A DNA stretch of 56,597 nucleotides. It comes from a virus. Every line of letters begins with the position of its first letter. Position 1 is the first letter of the stretch. The DNA lies in the IMG/VR virus record IMGVR_UViG_3300020470_005093, positions 1-56,597 of that record, one strand, 5' to 3'. The notes under the pieces are model-generated. The model was not told the DNA's origin. It made no database searches and saw only the letters and a list, made by a program, of their open reading frames with translations. Positions 1 through 7,166 of the stretch are shown in pieces. Made by a program: the position numbers and the translations under genes.

Positions 1-167
1 AATTTTTGAATATACTCTTCTGGAGATTCTTCTAACCCTATCTGACAATCCTCCGATCCATAGTTTCTTAAACCATAGTAAGGTGGAGATGTAACACAAC
101 ACCTTGCTTTTTCATCAAATTGTTTAAGAGTTTCTCTACAATCACCAAATAAAATGGTATCTTTCAT
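1..167 (-). CDS. DNA methyltransferase, N4-cytosine/N6-adenine type (5' part only)
   Basis: The first 55 codons are visible; the gene runs off the left edge. The protein begins MKDTILFGDCRETLKQF and then has TSPPYYGLRNYG at about residues 28-39. TSPPY is the catalytic motif IV of amino-methyltransferases acting on the exocyclic amine of cytosine or adenine, and the GDC near the start fits a methyltransferase of the permuted class. Phages use such orphan enzymes to mark their own DNA or evade restriction. Whether the product is N4-methylcytosine or N6-methyladenine cannot be told. No ribosome binding site is obvious before the ATG at 167. Confidence 0.8.
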   Translation of the reverse strand, partial: MKDTILFGDCRETLKQFDEKARCCVTSPPYYGLRNYGSEDCQIGLEESPEEYIQK

Positions 168-182
168 AATAAAATAATAAGT

Positions 183-398
183 TTACCCCAACAATACTGG
201 TCTTAAATCTTCTTTTTTAACAAATAAACCTTCTAAATTATAATATAACTTATAACTCTCTGTCACAACATAATAACCCACAATAGAACTTCCATCACAA
301 TGATAACCATAATTCTTAACTTTTTCTTCTATGCCGTCTATTCTTAATTTCTTACTCCCATCTAAGTAAGAATGGTATCGTTCGTCTAAGTTAATCAT
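183..398 (-). CDS. hypothetical protein, 71 aa
   Basis: I do not recognise this protein. It is 71 aa with an acidic, charged N-terminal half (MINLDERYHSYLDGSKK) and a tyrosine-rich middle (VGYYVVTESYKLYYNLEG), which suggests a small beta-rich cytoplasmic protein. It ends 15 bases before the methyltransferase start, so the two are probably co-transcribed. An extended -10 promoter lies directly upstream at 422-430. No frame damage is visible. Confidence 0.6.
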   Translation of the reverse strand: MINLDERYHSYLDGSKKLRIDGIEEKVKNYGYHCDGSSIVGYYVVTESYKLYYNLEGLFVKKEDLRPVLLG

Positions 399-421
399 AG
401 TTTTAAGAAGAATGTGTTGAG

Positions 422-430
422 ATTATAACA
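422..430 (-). promoter_or_regulatory. putative extended -10 promoter (TGTTATAAT)
   Basis: On the minus strand the sequence reads TATGTTATAATC, giving a perfect TATAAT preceded by TGn, about 20 bases before the ATG at 398. No good -35 is present 17 bases upstream, as expected for extended -10 promoters. The site at 1383-1391 (TATGGTATAAT) has the same form, which supports a shared early-promoter style. Confidence 0.5.
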
Positions 431-466
431 TAGTTATATAAATTATCTATAAATTTAATATTGTCT

Positions 467-631
467 TTATAGTCTCGCAACATTATGTTCACATTGTGGA
501 GTACCATCAATTAACATATTTTTTATTTCTTCTTTTGCTTCAATAGTTAAATATTTGTCTGAACGAATGGTTTCTAACATAGAACTAATGTCAGAACAAT
601 CTATTAATGTAGCAAGAAGAACCTCTAACAT
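467..631 (-). CDS. hypothetical protein, 54 aa
   Basis: This small reading frame starts at the ATG at 631 (MLEVLLATLIDCSDISSML) and is probably helical, with a leucine-rich N-terminus and a charged middle (TIEAKEEIKNMLIDG). A GTG start at 649 would add six residues and would sit 2 bases after the stop of the preceding gene, which could allow coupled translation. Neither start has a clear ribosome binding site. I do not recognise the family; the case for it being real rests on packing and orientation. Confidence 0.45.
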   Translation of the reverse strand: MLEVLLATLIDCSDISSMLETIRSDKYLTIEAKEEIKNMLIDGTPQCEHNVARL

Positions 632-651
632 GTTAACATATAATACCACAA

Positions 652-846
652 CTATTTAACAATTTCCCAATGATCATCACCACCTTCATACATTTCAAAT
701 GAATATCTATTTGAAATAGATGAGAGTTTAACTTTTCCATCACACCTACTCACCACTCTACACGAATGTAATCTATCCATGTTAGTATCAAATCTTGACT
801 GAGCAAGTGTTGATCGTGGTTTAACGCATATGAATTCAGTTTTCAT
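652..846 (-). CDS. hypothetical protein, 64 aa
   Basis: The start is placed at the ATG at 844-846 because it forms an ATGA overlap with the stop of the SprT-like gene upstream, a usual sign of translational coupling. The protein begins MKTEFICVKPRSTLAQSRF and ends MYEGGDDHWEIVK. It has a basic, arginine-rich middle (SCRVVSRCDGKVK) that might bind nucleic acid, but this is only a guess. No known domain is recognised. Confidence 0.6.
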   Translation of the reverse strand: MKTEFICVKPRSTLAQSRFDTNMDRLHSCRVVSRCDGKVKLSSISNRYSFEMYEGGDDHWEIVK

Positions 847-1268
847 TTTTGTAGACATTTTGTTAAGTACTGGTTGTAAAGAATTTCTTCCATGATGTGT
901 GCTTGTTTCTCCCAAGGTTGATCGTCATAATCGGTTGCAGAATGATCTACACCCTTCCATAAACGAATACCATGCTTGTCTTTTAAATCCCCCTTGACAT
1001 GCTGATAAACATGCCACAGTTCATGTAAAAGAGTTTGTATATAGTCTTTAGGAGTTAGACGATTATGAATCTCAATCTCGAACTCACGAGGTCGATAGTC
1101 ACAATCCAATACTCCCACCCATCCAAAGACACCATCACGAAGCATCCCTCTATGGTGAATAGTAATGTCTATCTTATGTCGTGGTAAATAATTCATAACG
1201 AACCACTCCACAACATCATTACATGTTCTCTTACTGTATTTGCATCCAGAAGAACTAAAAGATAGCAT
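843..1268 (-). CDS. SprT-like zinc metalloprotease
   Basis: The 141-aa protein holds HELWHVYQH at about residues 82-90, an HExxHxxxH zinc-binding and catalytic motif of the SprT/Spartan class. Cellular Spartan proteins degrade DNA-protein crosslinks; the role in phages is unknown. The start is set at MLSFSSSGCKYSK. A GTG at 1298 would add ten residues (MLELLNHFLI) but seems less likely. An extended -10 promoter lies about 110 bases upstream, with a possible 35-aa leader gene between. It overlaps the next gene by ATGA. Confidence 0.75.
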   Translation of the reverse strand: MLSFSSSGCKYSKRTCNDVVEWFVMNYLPRHKIDITIHHRGMLRDGVFGWVGVLDCDYRPREFEIEIHNRLTPKDYIQTLLHELWHVYQHVKGDLKDKHGIRLWKGVDHSATDYDDQPWEKQAHIMEEILYNQYLTKCLQK

Positions 1269-1362
1269 AATTAAAAAATGATTGAGTAATTCTAACACCC
1301 CAGTTCATAAGAACCATGAACGAAGTGATAAAAATCAATTTTTCAGATAACGAATAACTCAT
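1255..1362 (-). CDS. possible small membrane peptide, 35 aa
   Basis: An ATG-started frame in the leader before the SprT-like gene encodes a mostly hydrophobic peptide (KLIFITSFMVLMNWGVR in its centre) that could form one membrane helix. It overlaps the SprT-like start by 14 bases, so it could couple translation. There is no clear ribosome binding site and the frame could be chance in AT-rich sequence. It is listed because it fills the only large gap in this part. Confidence 0.3.
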   Translation of the reverse strand: MSYSLSEKLIFITSFMVLMNWGVRITQSFFNYAIF

Positions 1363-1382
1363 AATTAATTTCGAATATACAA

Positions 1383-1391
1383 ATTATACCA
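1383..1391 (-). promoter_or_regulatory. putative extended -10 promoter (TGGTATAAT)
   Basis: The minus strand reads TATGGTATAATTTG: a consensus TATAAT with an upstream TGn. It points toward the SprT-like gene and the small genes after it. The -35 region is poor. The placement is in the 128-base gap after the GmhB-like gene, consistent with a new transcription unit. Confidence 0.5.
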
Positions 1392-1426
1392 TATACTACC
1401 CTAGCATCCCAGTATAGTGTGACAGT

Positions 1427-2119
1427 TTACAGACTGTCCACGAATTGAGCAAGATTATCAAACACTTTTACATCCTTATATTTTGTATTAATACCCTTCA
1501 AGAATTGTTTTTCTGTATCTGCACCCTTACCAGTTCTAACTAACACAGGAGTAGCACCTGCTTTCTGTGCCATCTTAATATCATCTATAGTATCTCCAAC
1601 ATAATATCCAGTTTTCCAATTAACACCTGCCTCTTGACTTGCTCTATTCAACATTCCAGTATTTGGTTTAGCATAAGGATCTTGCGGATTAGATGTTTGA
1701 TTAAAATAAAATCCATCAATACTAAAAATACCATTCTGACCAAATGTTTGCATCATATTGTTCATAATATTTCCAACATCATTACCAGTCAACAATCCTC
1801 TCTCAATATTTGGTTGATCTGAAAATATAACGAAACGATGTCCTTTTAATCTTAAAGAACGAATAGCATCTAATGATCCAGGAATGTATCTAACATCCTC
1901 ATACCTTTTAATAACATTCTTCCATTCAAGAATTACACCATCACGATCTACTCCTATAACTGGACCAGTAAAACTTTGGGGCCAATTATTAGGATTATAT
2001 TGAGAATATCCAGGTGGAGGTGTTTGTCCACCCTGTTGTTGTGGATACCCCTGTTGTTGAGGCATTGATTGTTGTTGAAATCCCTGTGGTGGGGGATTTG
2101 TTGATTTATAACGACCCAT
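1427..2119 (-). CDS. gmhB: HAD phosphatase, GmhB-like (D-glycero-D-manno-heptose-1,7-bisphosphate 7-phosphatase)
   Basis: After a 50-residue proline/glutamine-rich leader (such as QQQGYPQQQGG), a HAD phosphatase of the HisB-N/GmhB class begins. It shows D58-R-D60-G (nucleophile and acid/base), a serine at 100 before Asp101, KPNTGML from 151 and VGDTIDDIKMAQKAG at about 174-188. GmhB removes the C7 phosphate in ADP-heptose synthesis. The cysteine-rich zinc loop of E. coli GmhB before the KP motif is absent. The window also has HldE halves, HldD and a GT9 enzyme, which supports the heptose assignment. A histidinol-phosphatase-like or other sugar phosphatase is the alternative. The low-complexity leader is unusual for the family. 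Confidence 0.7.
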   Translation of the reverse strand: MGRYKSTNPPPQGFQQQSMPQQQGYPQQQGGQTPPPGYSQYNPNNWPQSFTGPVIGVDRDGVILEWKNVIKRYEDVRYIPGSLDAIRSLRLKGHRFVIFSDQPNIERGLLTGNDVGNIMNNMMQTFGQNGIFSIDGFYFNQTSNPQDPYAKPNTGMLNRASQEAGVNWKTGYYVGDTIDDIKMAQKAGATPVLVRTGKGADTEKQFLKGINTKYKDVKVFDNLAQFVDSL

Positions 2120-2121
2120 AG

Positions 2122-3909
2122 TTAAACCTTTTGTGTAGGTGGAACAAATACAGACTTCTCATTAGATAATTTAACCAATTTACCCAATTCAGGTAAATAC
2201 ATGTACTCTAATTGACTAGTATATAAAGTTTGAATAGCATCATCCAAAGTTTCTACTAATGGATGTCCTGCTAAATTAAAACTAGTATTGAATAGTAAAG
2301 GAACTCCAGATAGTTTATAAAACTCATTAATAAGATTATAATAGTTTTCATTCTGTTCTTTAGTAACAGTTTGAATTCTACAAGTACCATCTACATGAGT
2401 AACTGCTGGTATCTCACCTATATGCTTGTCTTGCATCTCCATAGCATACATCATATGAGGTGTCTCGTCAAGTCCACGCATTTGAAACCACTCTGCTGCA
2501 TGTTCTTGAAGCATAGAACCTGCAAATGGACGGAACCATTCCCTACCCTTTACTCTATTAACAAAGTCCTTACCTTTAGGATCTGTTGGATCATAAAGAA
2601 TAGAACGATTACCCAATGCTCGTGGTCCTGCCTCTGCTCTTCCTTGGAAAATAGAAACAATATTACGATCTTTAATTAATTGTGCAACCTCAGTAGGTGT
2701 TGTATCCGTTACTTCAATTAATTCATTATCTATATGTGCTTTTAAATTATCTAAAGTATAATTATATTCAGGACCAAGATAAAGAGTATTTAATCTTTCA
2801 GGCATTGGATATTCAACTTCTTCATCACCATTTTTACTTGCGTTTTCAGCAAATTTTTGCAGTCCAAAATATTTTGCATATCCAATCGCAGTTCCACCAT
2901 CATGAGATATTGGATCAACGTAAATATTCAACTCAGGAAATCTTTCTTTATAATAATAATTTGCTACAACATTTAATCCATAACCACCAGAAATACAAAT
3001 ATTATCTTCTCCAGTCATGTCAACTGCTTTTTCAATCAAATCACCTACATATTCCTGTGTTTCTTGTTGAACTTTCCATGCAATATTCTTTTGAGCATCT
3101 GTTATTTTTGCAGGATTCCTATGCCACTCATTAGGTTGACCCTTACTATGGGATAGATATGGAAATCTTTCCTTATCAATATATGAACCCATCGGATAAG
3201 CAGCAACAAAAACATTTTTATCCCCTCTCTTAGTATCTCTGTAAAAGAGATCAGGAATTTTATCATCTTGTCTACCATATGGAGCAAGTCCCATTGTTTT
3301 ACCTGCTTCAATAAATCCAAATCCCAAATAATCAGAGACTCCCTCATATGCTTTAACAGTGGTTACAGCAGAATCTACTTCAAAATCAGGTCTAGAAACT
3401 CTAGGAACCTGATTGTCACCATATCTCTTAAAAATAGGATCAAAGTCTCCAGGATAAGATGCTAAATATATGCTCTCAGTTTCTAATGCTTGCAAATTCA
3501 GTTCTTCATTATCAGATGCTTTAAGATTATGCCTACTACCACAACCATCAACAATTATACAAGCAGCACTTTCAAATCCTGAACCATAAAAAGTAGCAGC
3601 AGCATGTCCTAAATGATGTTCATTTCCAACTGCTAATACTTTTAAATTTGGATTAAATTTCCTAACCAATGCTTCATAAGAACTTTCACCAGTCCAAGGA
3701 AGTCTATGCTCTTCTTGCCCTGTTCCACATATAACCAAGAAATCTACATGATGGTCTTGCATTATATGAAGCATACCCCGAAAAGGATTGCCATCATACT
3801 TTTGACGACTCATCCTTTCCTCTTCAATATAATACTTTAATATACCATCAACCGTAAGTGCCACAGAACCATTGTGTCCTGGATTAATTGCCATCACATT
3901 CCAAGTCAT
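2122..3909 (-). CDS. carbamoyltransferase, NodU/CmcH family
   Basis: This full-length 595-aa protein matches O-carbamoyltransferases, which move a carbamoyl group from carbamoyl phosphate via carbamoyl-adenylate onto a hydroxyl of a sugar or similar acceptor. Visible marks are GHNGS at residues 11-15, the metal-binding HHLGH at 98-102, VDGCG at about 120, SGGYGLN in the middle, and the C-terminal YrdC-like region with FQGRAEAGPRALGNRSIL at about 420-437 and NTSFN near 540. It shares one base with the GT9-like gene and lies 2 bases from gmhB, so the three form an operon. The substrate is probably a surface or fibre sugar (inference). Confidence 0.88.
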   Translation of the reverse strand: MTWNVMAINPGHNGSVALTVDGILKYYIEEERMSRQKYDGNPFRGMLHIMQDHHVDFLVICGTGQEEHRLPWTGESSYEALVRKFNPNLKVLAVGNEHHLGHAAATFYGSGFESAACIIVDGCGSRHNLKASDNEELNLQALETESIYLASYPGDFDPIFKRYGDNQVPRVSRPDFEVDSAVTTVKAYEGVSDYLGFGFIEAGKTMGLAPYGRQDDKIPDLFYRDTKRGDKNVFVAAYPMGSYIDKERFPYLSHSKGQPNEWHRNPAKITDAQKNIAWKVQQETQEYVGDLIEKAVDMTGEDNICISGGYGLNVVANYYYKERFPELNIYVDPISHDGGTAIGYAKYFGLQKFAENASKNGDEEVEYPMPERLNTLYLGPEYNYTLDNLKAHIDNELIEVTDTTPTEVAQLIKDRNIVSIFQGRAEAGPRALGNRSILYDPTDPKGKDFVNRVKGREWFRPFAGSMLQEHAAEWFQMRGLDETPHMMYAMEMQDKHIGEIPAVTHVDGTCRIQTVTKEQNENYYNLINEFYKLSGVPLLFNTSFNLAGHPLVETLDDAIQTLYTSQLEYMYLPELGKLVKLSNEKSVFVPPTQKV

Positions 3910-4853
3910 TATGAATTCTCCTTAATATGTTTTGTAATTTGAGTATAGATTTTACCTATTTGATCATCATCAAAATCCATCAAACGATCATTTAACCTAT
4001 CTGCTAAATGAGAATCAAATCCACATGCACGAATAGGAGAATATGTTTTTGCAACATTCTCATTCTCTATGATCTGGAAATAATCAGGATAAGAAATATT
4101 TTCAGCATAAGTTGATCCAAGAATAACTGTACCTGGAATATCAAATGCTCTTGCTACATGTTGACCTAAACTATCGCATCCAATAAAATAATCAACAGAT
4201 TCTATGATTGAACACCATGCTCTAAGATCAGGTATTTGTGGTTTCTCTGAAATTTGATCATCTTGCGATAATGCTTGACCAAATTCAGGGTCTGCCATCA
4301 ATATGATATTATATTTCTGAGATAACTTCTTAACCAACTGGAGATAGACATTAGGTTCTAATGATCTTGTACTATCGTCAATAATGTCTCCATTATCAAC
4401 TCTTGCTGATCTACCAAATGGTTGAATTACGATTGTCTTATCTTTACCTTGCTTTGCTTTAACTTGGGCTAACTGATTTGCTGCCATTTTCTCCTCTGCT
4501 TTACATAAGTAAAGATGAGGTTGCTCTAGATCTGAATGATCATCGGTCTCATTAATGATCTTATCAAATCCTTCGATTAACGAACACTTCTGATTATAGT
4601 AATCATGCAGTAAATATGGTTCAGGATGTATTAAATCATTATCTTTAATAAGAAGATTGAATAACCCCTTCACATCCATACTATATGTTTTATCTTGTAG
4701 AAGACGATTGCCATATAATAAAGAATCCCAACCACCTATAATAACTCCAAAATCTTTATCTGGATTCTTCTTTGCATATTTCTCAAGTGCAGGAATAGCA
4801 CAAATAACACGACCTGCTCCACCATCAAGGTGGAATACCTTTTTTCTAGACAT
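3909..4853 (-). CDS. glycosyltransferase family 9-like (ADP-heptose transferase-like)
   Basis: This 314-aa GT-B protein has an N-terminal acceptor domain beginning KKVFHLDGGAGRVICAIPAL, the glycine-rich turn and 'AIPAL' of heptosyltransferases. VIQPFGRS opens the second domain and YFIGCDSLGQHVARAFDIPG at about 230-250 matches the family's sugar-nucleotide site (usually D-S-G-P-x-H). The last element here is DSLGQH, close to the canonical form. Family members transfer L-glycero-D-manno-heptose from ADP-heptose to LPS core. Context with gmhB, hldD and hldE-like genes favours heptose as donor. An ATAAATA late motif lies 42 bases upstream. Confidence 0.72.
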   Translation of the reverse strand: MSRKKVFHLDGGAGRVICAIPALEKYAKKNPDKDFGVIIGGWDSLLYGNRLLQDKTYSMDVKGLFNLLIKDNDLIHPEPYLLHDYYNQKCSLIEGFDKIINETDDHSDLEQPHLYLCKAEEKMAANQLAQVKAKQGKDKTIVIQPFGRSARVDNGDIIDDSTRSLEPNVYLQLVKKLSQKYNIILMADPEFGQALSQDDQISEKPQIPDLRAWCSIIESVDYFIGCDSLGQHVARAFDIPGTVILGSTYAENISYPDYFQIIENENVAKTYSPIRACGFDSHLADRLNDRLMDFDDDQIGKIYTQITKHIKENS

Positions 4854-4895
4854 AAGTAAAGACCAAATACCTTTGCATGTAATTCAATACACTGG

Positions 4896-4902
4896 TATTT
4901 AT
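4896..4902 (-). promoter_or_regulatory. putative late promoter (ATAAATA)
   Basis: The minus strand reads AATAAATACC in the 76-base gap before the GT9-like gene, 42 bases from its ATG. It matches the core of the T4 late box TATAAATA. It would place the GT9, carbamoyltransferase and gmhB genes under late control. Confidence 0.4.
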
Positions 4903-4929
4903 TATAGTCTAAAAACTGTAATTATGCAA

Positions 4930-6219
4930 CTATGTCGTAGTAACCCCCACAGTTGCTGCGAAACCAACAAATGATGCGCCTTCTTTTTTATATAAATTTT
5001 CAACATTAACATCTATCACGAAATTCCTACCAGCAATAACCGATTGTTGTTCCTCAACATCTCCTACAGTACCACCAGCACCAATCGTAGAAGCAATAGA
5101 AACAGTTATAGTGGATACTCCAGTTGTTCCTGATGGAGTAACTATTACGTTTCCTTGAGCAGGTGAAGTAATTATATCCTCAAATGGATAATTACGTACT
5201 CCTAATGTATAACCATATAATTCTGGAGCAGTTGTATTAGTATCAGTAATTATAATATTAAATGATCCACCAGCAACTACTTTAGTTGTACTTAATCCAA
5301 CAGTCTCACTTAAAGTTGGTCTGGTTTGTTCAACTAAAACACTCTTTGATCTCTCAAAAGTAACCACATCTCCAGTACCAATTCCAGATGAAATTGTAGA
5401 AGATAACGAAACTAACGGATGCTCAATTAGTCTTCTAAATTTAACAACGGCATCTGCATCTAAAGCAGATCCTATTGTAGATGCTAACGAAACTGTATTA
5501 TAAACAGTTCCACCAGCAGCAGCAGTTCCTACCCCAATAACTTTTTCAGAAATAGATCCAGACTCAAAAGTATCTCCTAATCCTATGTCTCCAATATCAT
5601 CAATTGCTATAGTACTTTGACCAACAGCTATATCATAACTCACAGCAGTTGTTTGTAGATCAATAATTGCATCTGTTTTAATACCTGCAACTGTACCAGT
5701 TATACTTCCTGTTTTTAATATATCACCAATCGAAACCTCACCAATATCATCTGTAGATATAATATCTGTTCCTACTCCACTAATTTCTCCTGTTTGAGTT
5801 GTATAAACCACAGTTGTTTCTGTACCATTTCCTACCCATGAAGTTGATCCTATTCCTAAAGGATCACTAAACTCAGGAATAAAAATATACACATCATCAG
5901 TAATTTCAGATTGTCCAGGTGCTAATGGCCAATCAGATTTAGCAAATTGATTAGGTGCTTTAGCATTTGATGGTAAATCACGCAATTTATCTCTATAGGT
6001 TGCCCATGCTGCTTTAGTAGTAGAATCTAATGCACCATCAGGAACTTGAGTCCAATCAGATGCTCCTAATGCACCATTTCTCCAATTTCTTAACTCATCA
6101 AGTCGTTGTTGTTTTGCACTTTCAAAAGCATCCATCTGCTCTTGCAATGATATCTGAGGATCTTTTGGACCCCCAGACTCAATTAACTCTCTTCCGTCTA
6201 CTGTAAAATGATGTCCCAT
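4930..6219 (-). CDS. virion structural protein with tail-assembly-chaperone-like N-terminal segment
   Basis: The protein is 429 aa. Residues about 30-105 contain DELRNWRNGALGASDWTQV, AWATYRDKLRDLPSN and SDWPLAP, the pattern of the phage tail fibre assembly chaperone domain (a W-x2-YR-x2-LRDLP core). The rest is a beta-rich, Thr/Ser/Gly/Val-dominated region with repeats such as 'STIAIDDIGDIGLGD' typical of cyanophage virion proteins. It is first in line after the cysteine-rich pair and has a GGAG ribosome binding site. It probably helps attach or fold the neighbouring fibres, or is itself a fibre; this is inference. Confidence 0.65.
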   Translation of the reverse strand: MGHHFTVDGRELIESGGPKDPQISLQEQMDAFESAKQQRLDELRNWRNGALGASDWTQVPDGALDSTTKAAWATYRDKLRDLPSNAKAPNQFAKSDWPLAPGQSEITDDVYIFIPEFSDPLGIGSTSWVGNGTETTVVYTTQTGEISGVGTDIISTDDIGEVSIGDILKTGSITGTVAGIKTDAIIDLQTTAVSYDIAVGQSTIAIDDIGDIGLGDTFESGSISEKVIGVGTAAAGGTVYNTVSLASTIGSALDADAVVKFRRLIEHPLVSLSSTISSGIGTGDVVTFERSKSVLVEQTRPTLSETVGLSTTKVVAGGSFNIIITDTNTTAPELYGYTLGVRNYPFEDIITSPAQGNVIVTPSGTTGVSTITVSIASTIGAGGTVGDVEEQQSVIAGRNFVIDVNVENLYKKEGASFVGFAATVGVTTT

Positions 6220-6233
6220 TTTTTTAAATCTCC

Positions 6234-7166
6234 TTATTCGTATGCATCATTCGCATCTGGTGCTGATGATCCAGACCATACACCCACGTTAACTGGTAAG
6301 CAGCACGGCCAACCCCATATTGTCCAATTTGGTATTGGATGTGGTAGAGCAACATCACCACATGATGTGTTACCGTAACTACCACCAGCTAATGCTGACA
6401 TGAAGAAGCAATTAGCAAAGAAACATATTGCACAAACATAATTATTAGCCTTTTGATTTTTACTCCATGCCGTACATGCGTTGCAATATGGTATTCCCAT
6501 CATTCTATTACATTGTGCTGGAAAATCACTCCGCCAATAAGGATGCCCCATCCAACATAAATCCCACATCCAATCTGAGTTACAATTACAGTAAGGAGCA
6601 CGAGCACCTCCTGGAGCAGCTTCAAGTTTTAAATCAAACCATCCTAAATTATCCAATCCACTTTGACAATAGTAGCACCATTTTTGATCTGCTCCTATCG
6701 TACATCCACATGTCCTACATCTGCACCAATAACAAAAACAACAAGAACCCATTGGCCAATTATTACATGCACATATTAGCCAATAGGTTTGTTGGCAACA
6801 ACACATGCAACCATTACTACTGACTATTCCTGCACAGAAGTAGATATAACAACATGCTTTAATTCTTTGTCCTGCGAAACAAAATCTAAATCCTCTATAC
6901 TTATTAGTATCAAGATCAAACTTAAAACATCCATTTTCAAAACAATTTGTCCAACAGTTGCAATGACAAATTACAACGTAGCAATTATCAGTGGTTGGTA
7001 AGTAATTTAATGTAGGTCTACATGCAGGAGTTTTTAGATTTGTGCAAAACAGATCACAAACTGCCTTACATGCATATTGACATACTTCAGCAGGGGTAGG
7101 TCCACTTGCTCCTCCACCACCAACAGTTCCTCCAGATGCAGTTTTAGTGCTTACATAACGTGCCAT
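6234..7166 (-). CDS. cysteine-rich putative tail-fibre protein, 310 aa
   Basis: By my count 42 of 310 residues are cysteine (about 13.5%), many in CC or CxC pairs (for instance CMCCCQQ, SCCFCYWCRCRTCGC). The first 27 residues are Cys-free, Gly/Ser/Thr-rich (SGGTVGGGGASG) and resemble a linker; the C-terminal 20 are also Cys-free. Aromatic residues (W, Y, F) are frequent between cysteines. No metal-cluster family is recognised. It shares one base with the 911-aa cysteine-rich gene upstream, so both belong to one transcript. No signal peptide or membrane helix is seen. Fibre function is inferred from position between structural genes. A metal-binding or disulfide-crosslinked adhesin are both possible. 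Confidence 0.6.
   Translation of the reverse strand: MARYVSTKTASGGTVGGGGASGPTPAEVCQYACKAVCDLFCTNLKTPACRPTLNYLPTTDNCYVVICHCNCWTNCFENGCFKFDLDTNKYRGFRFCFAGQRIKACCYIYFCAGIVSSNGCMCCCQQTYWLICACNNWPMGSCCFCYWCRCRTCGCTIGADQKWCYYCQSGLDNLGWFDLKLEAAPGGARAPYCNCNSDWMWDLCWMGHPYWRSDFPAQCNRMMGIPYCNACTAWSKNQKANNYVCAICFFANCFFMSALAGGSYGNTSCGDVALPHPIPNWTIWGWPCCLPVNVGVWSGSSAPDANDAYE

Noticed and set aside
2697-3134. Plus-strand open frame of 145 codons opposite the carbamoyltransferase
   Set aside because: It is rich in Leu, His, Gln and Tyr as expected from reversed codons; the carbamoyltransferase is full-length with all motifs.
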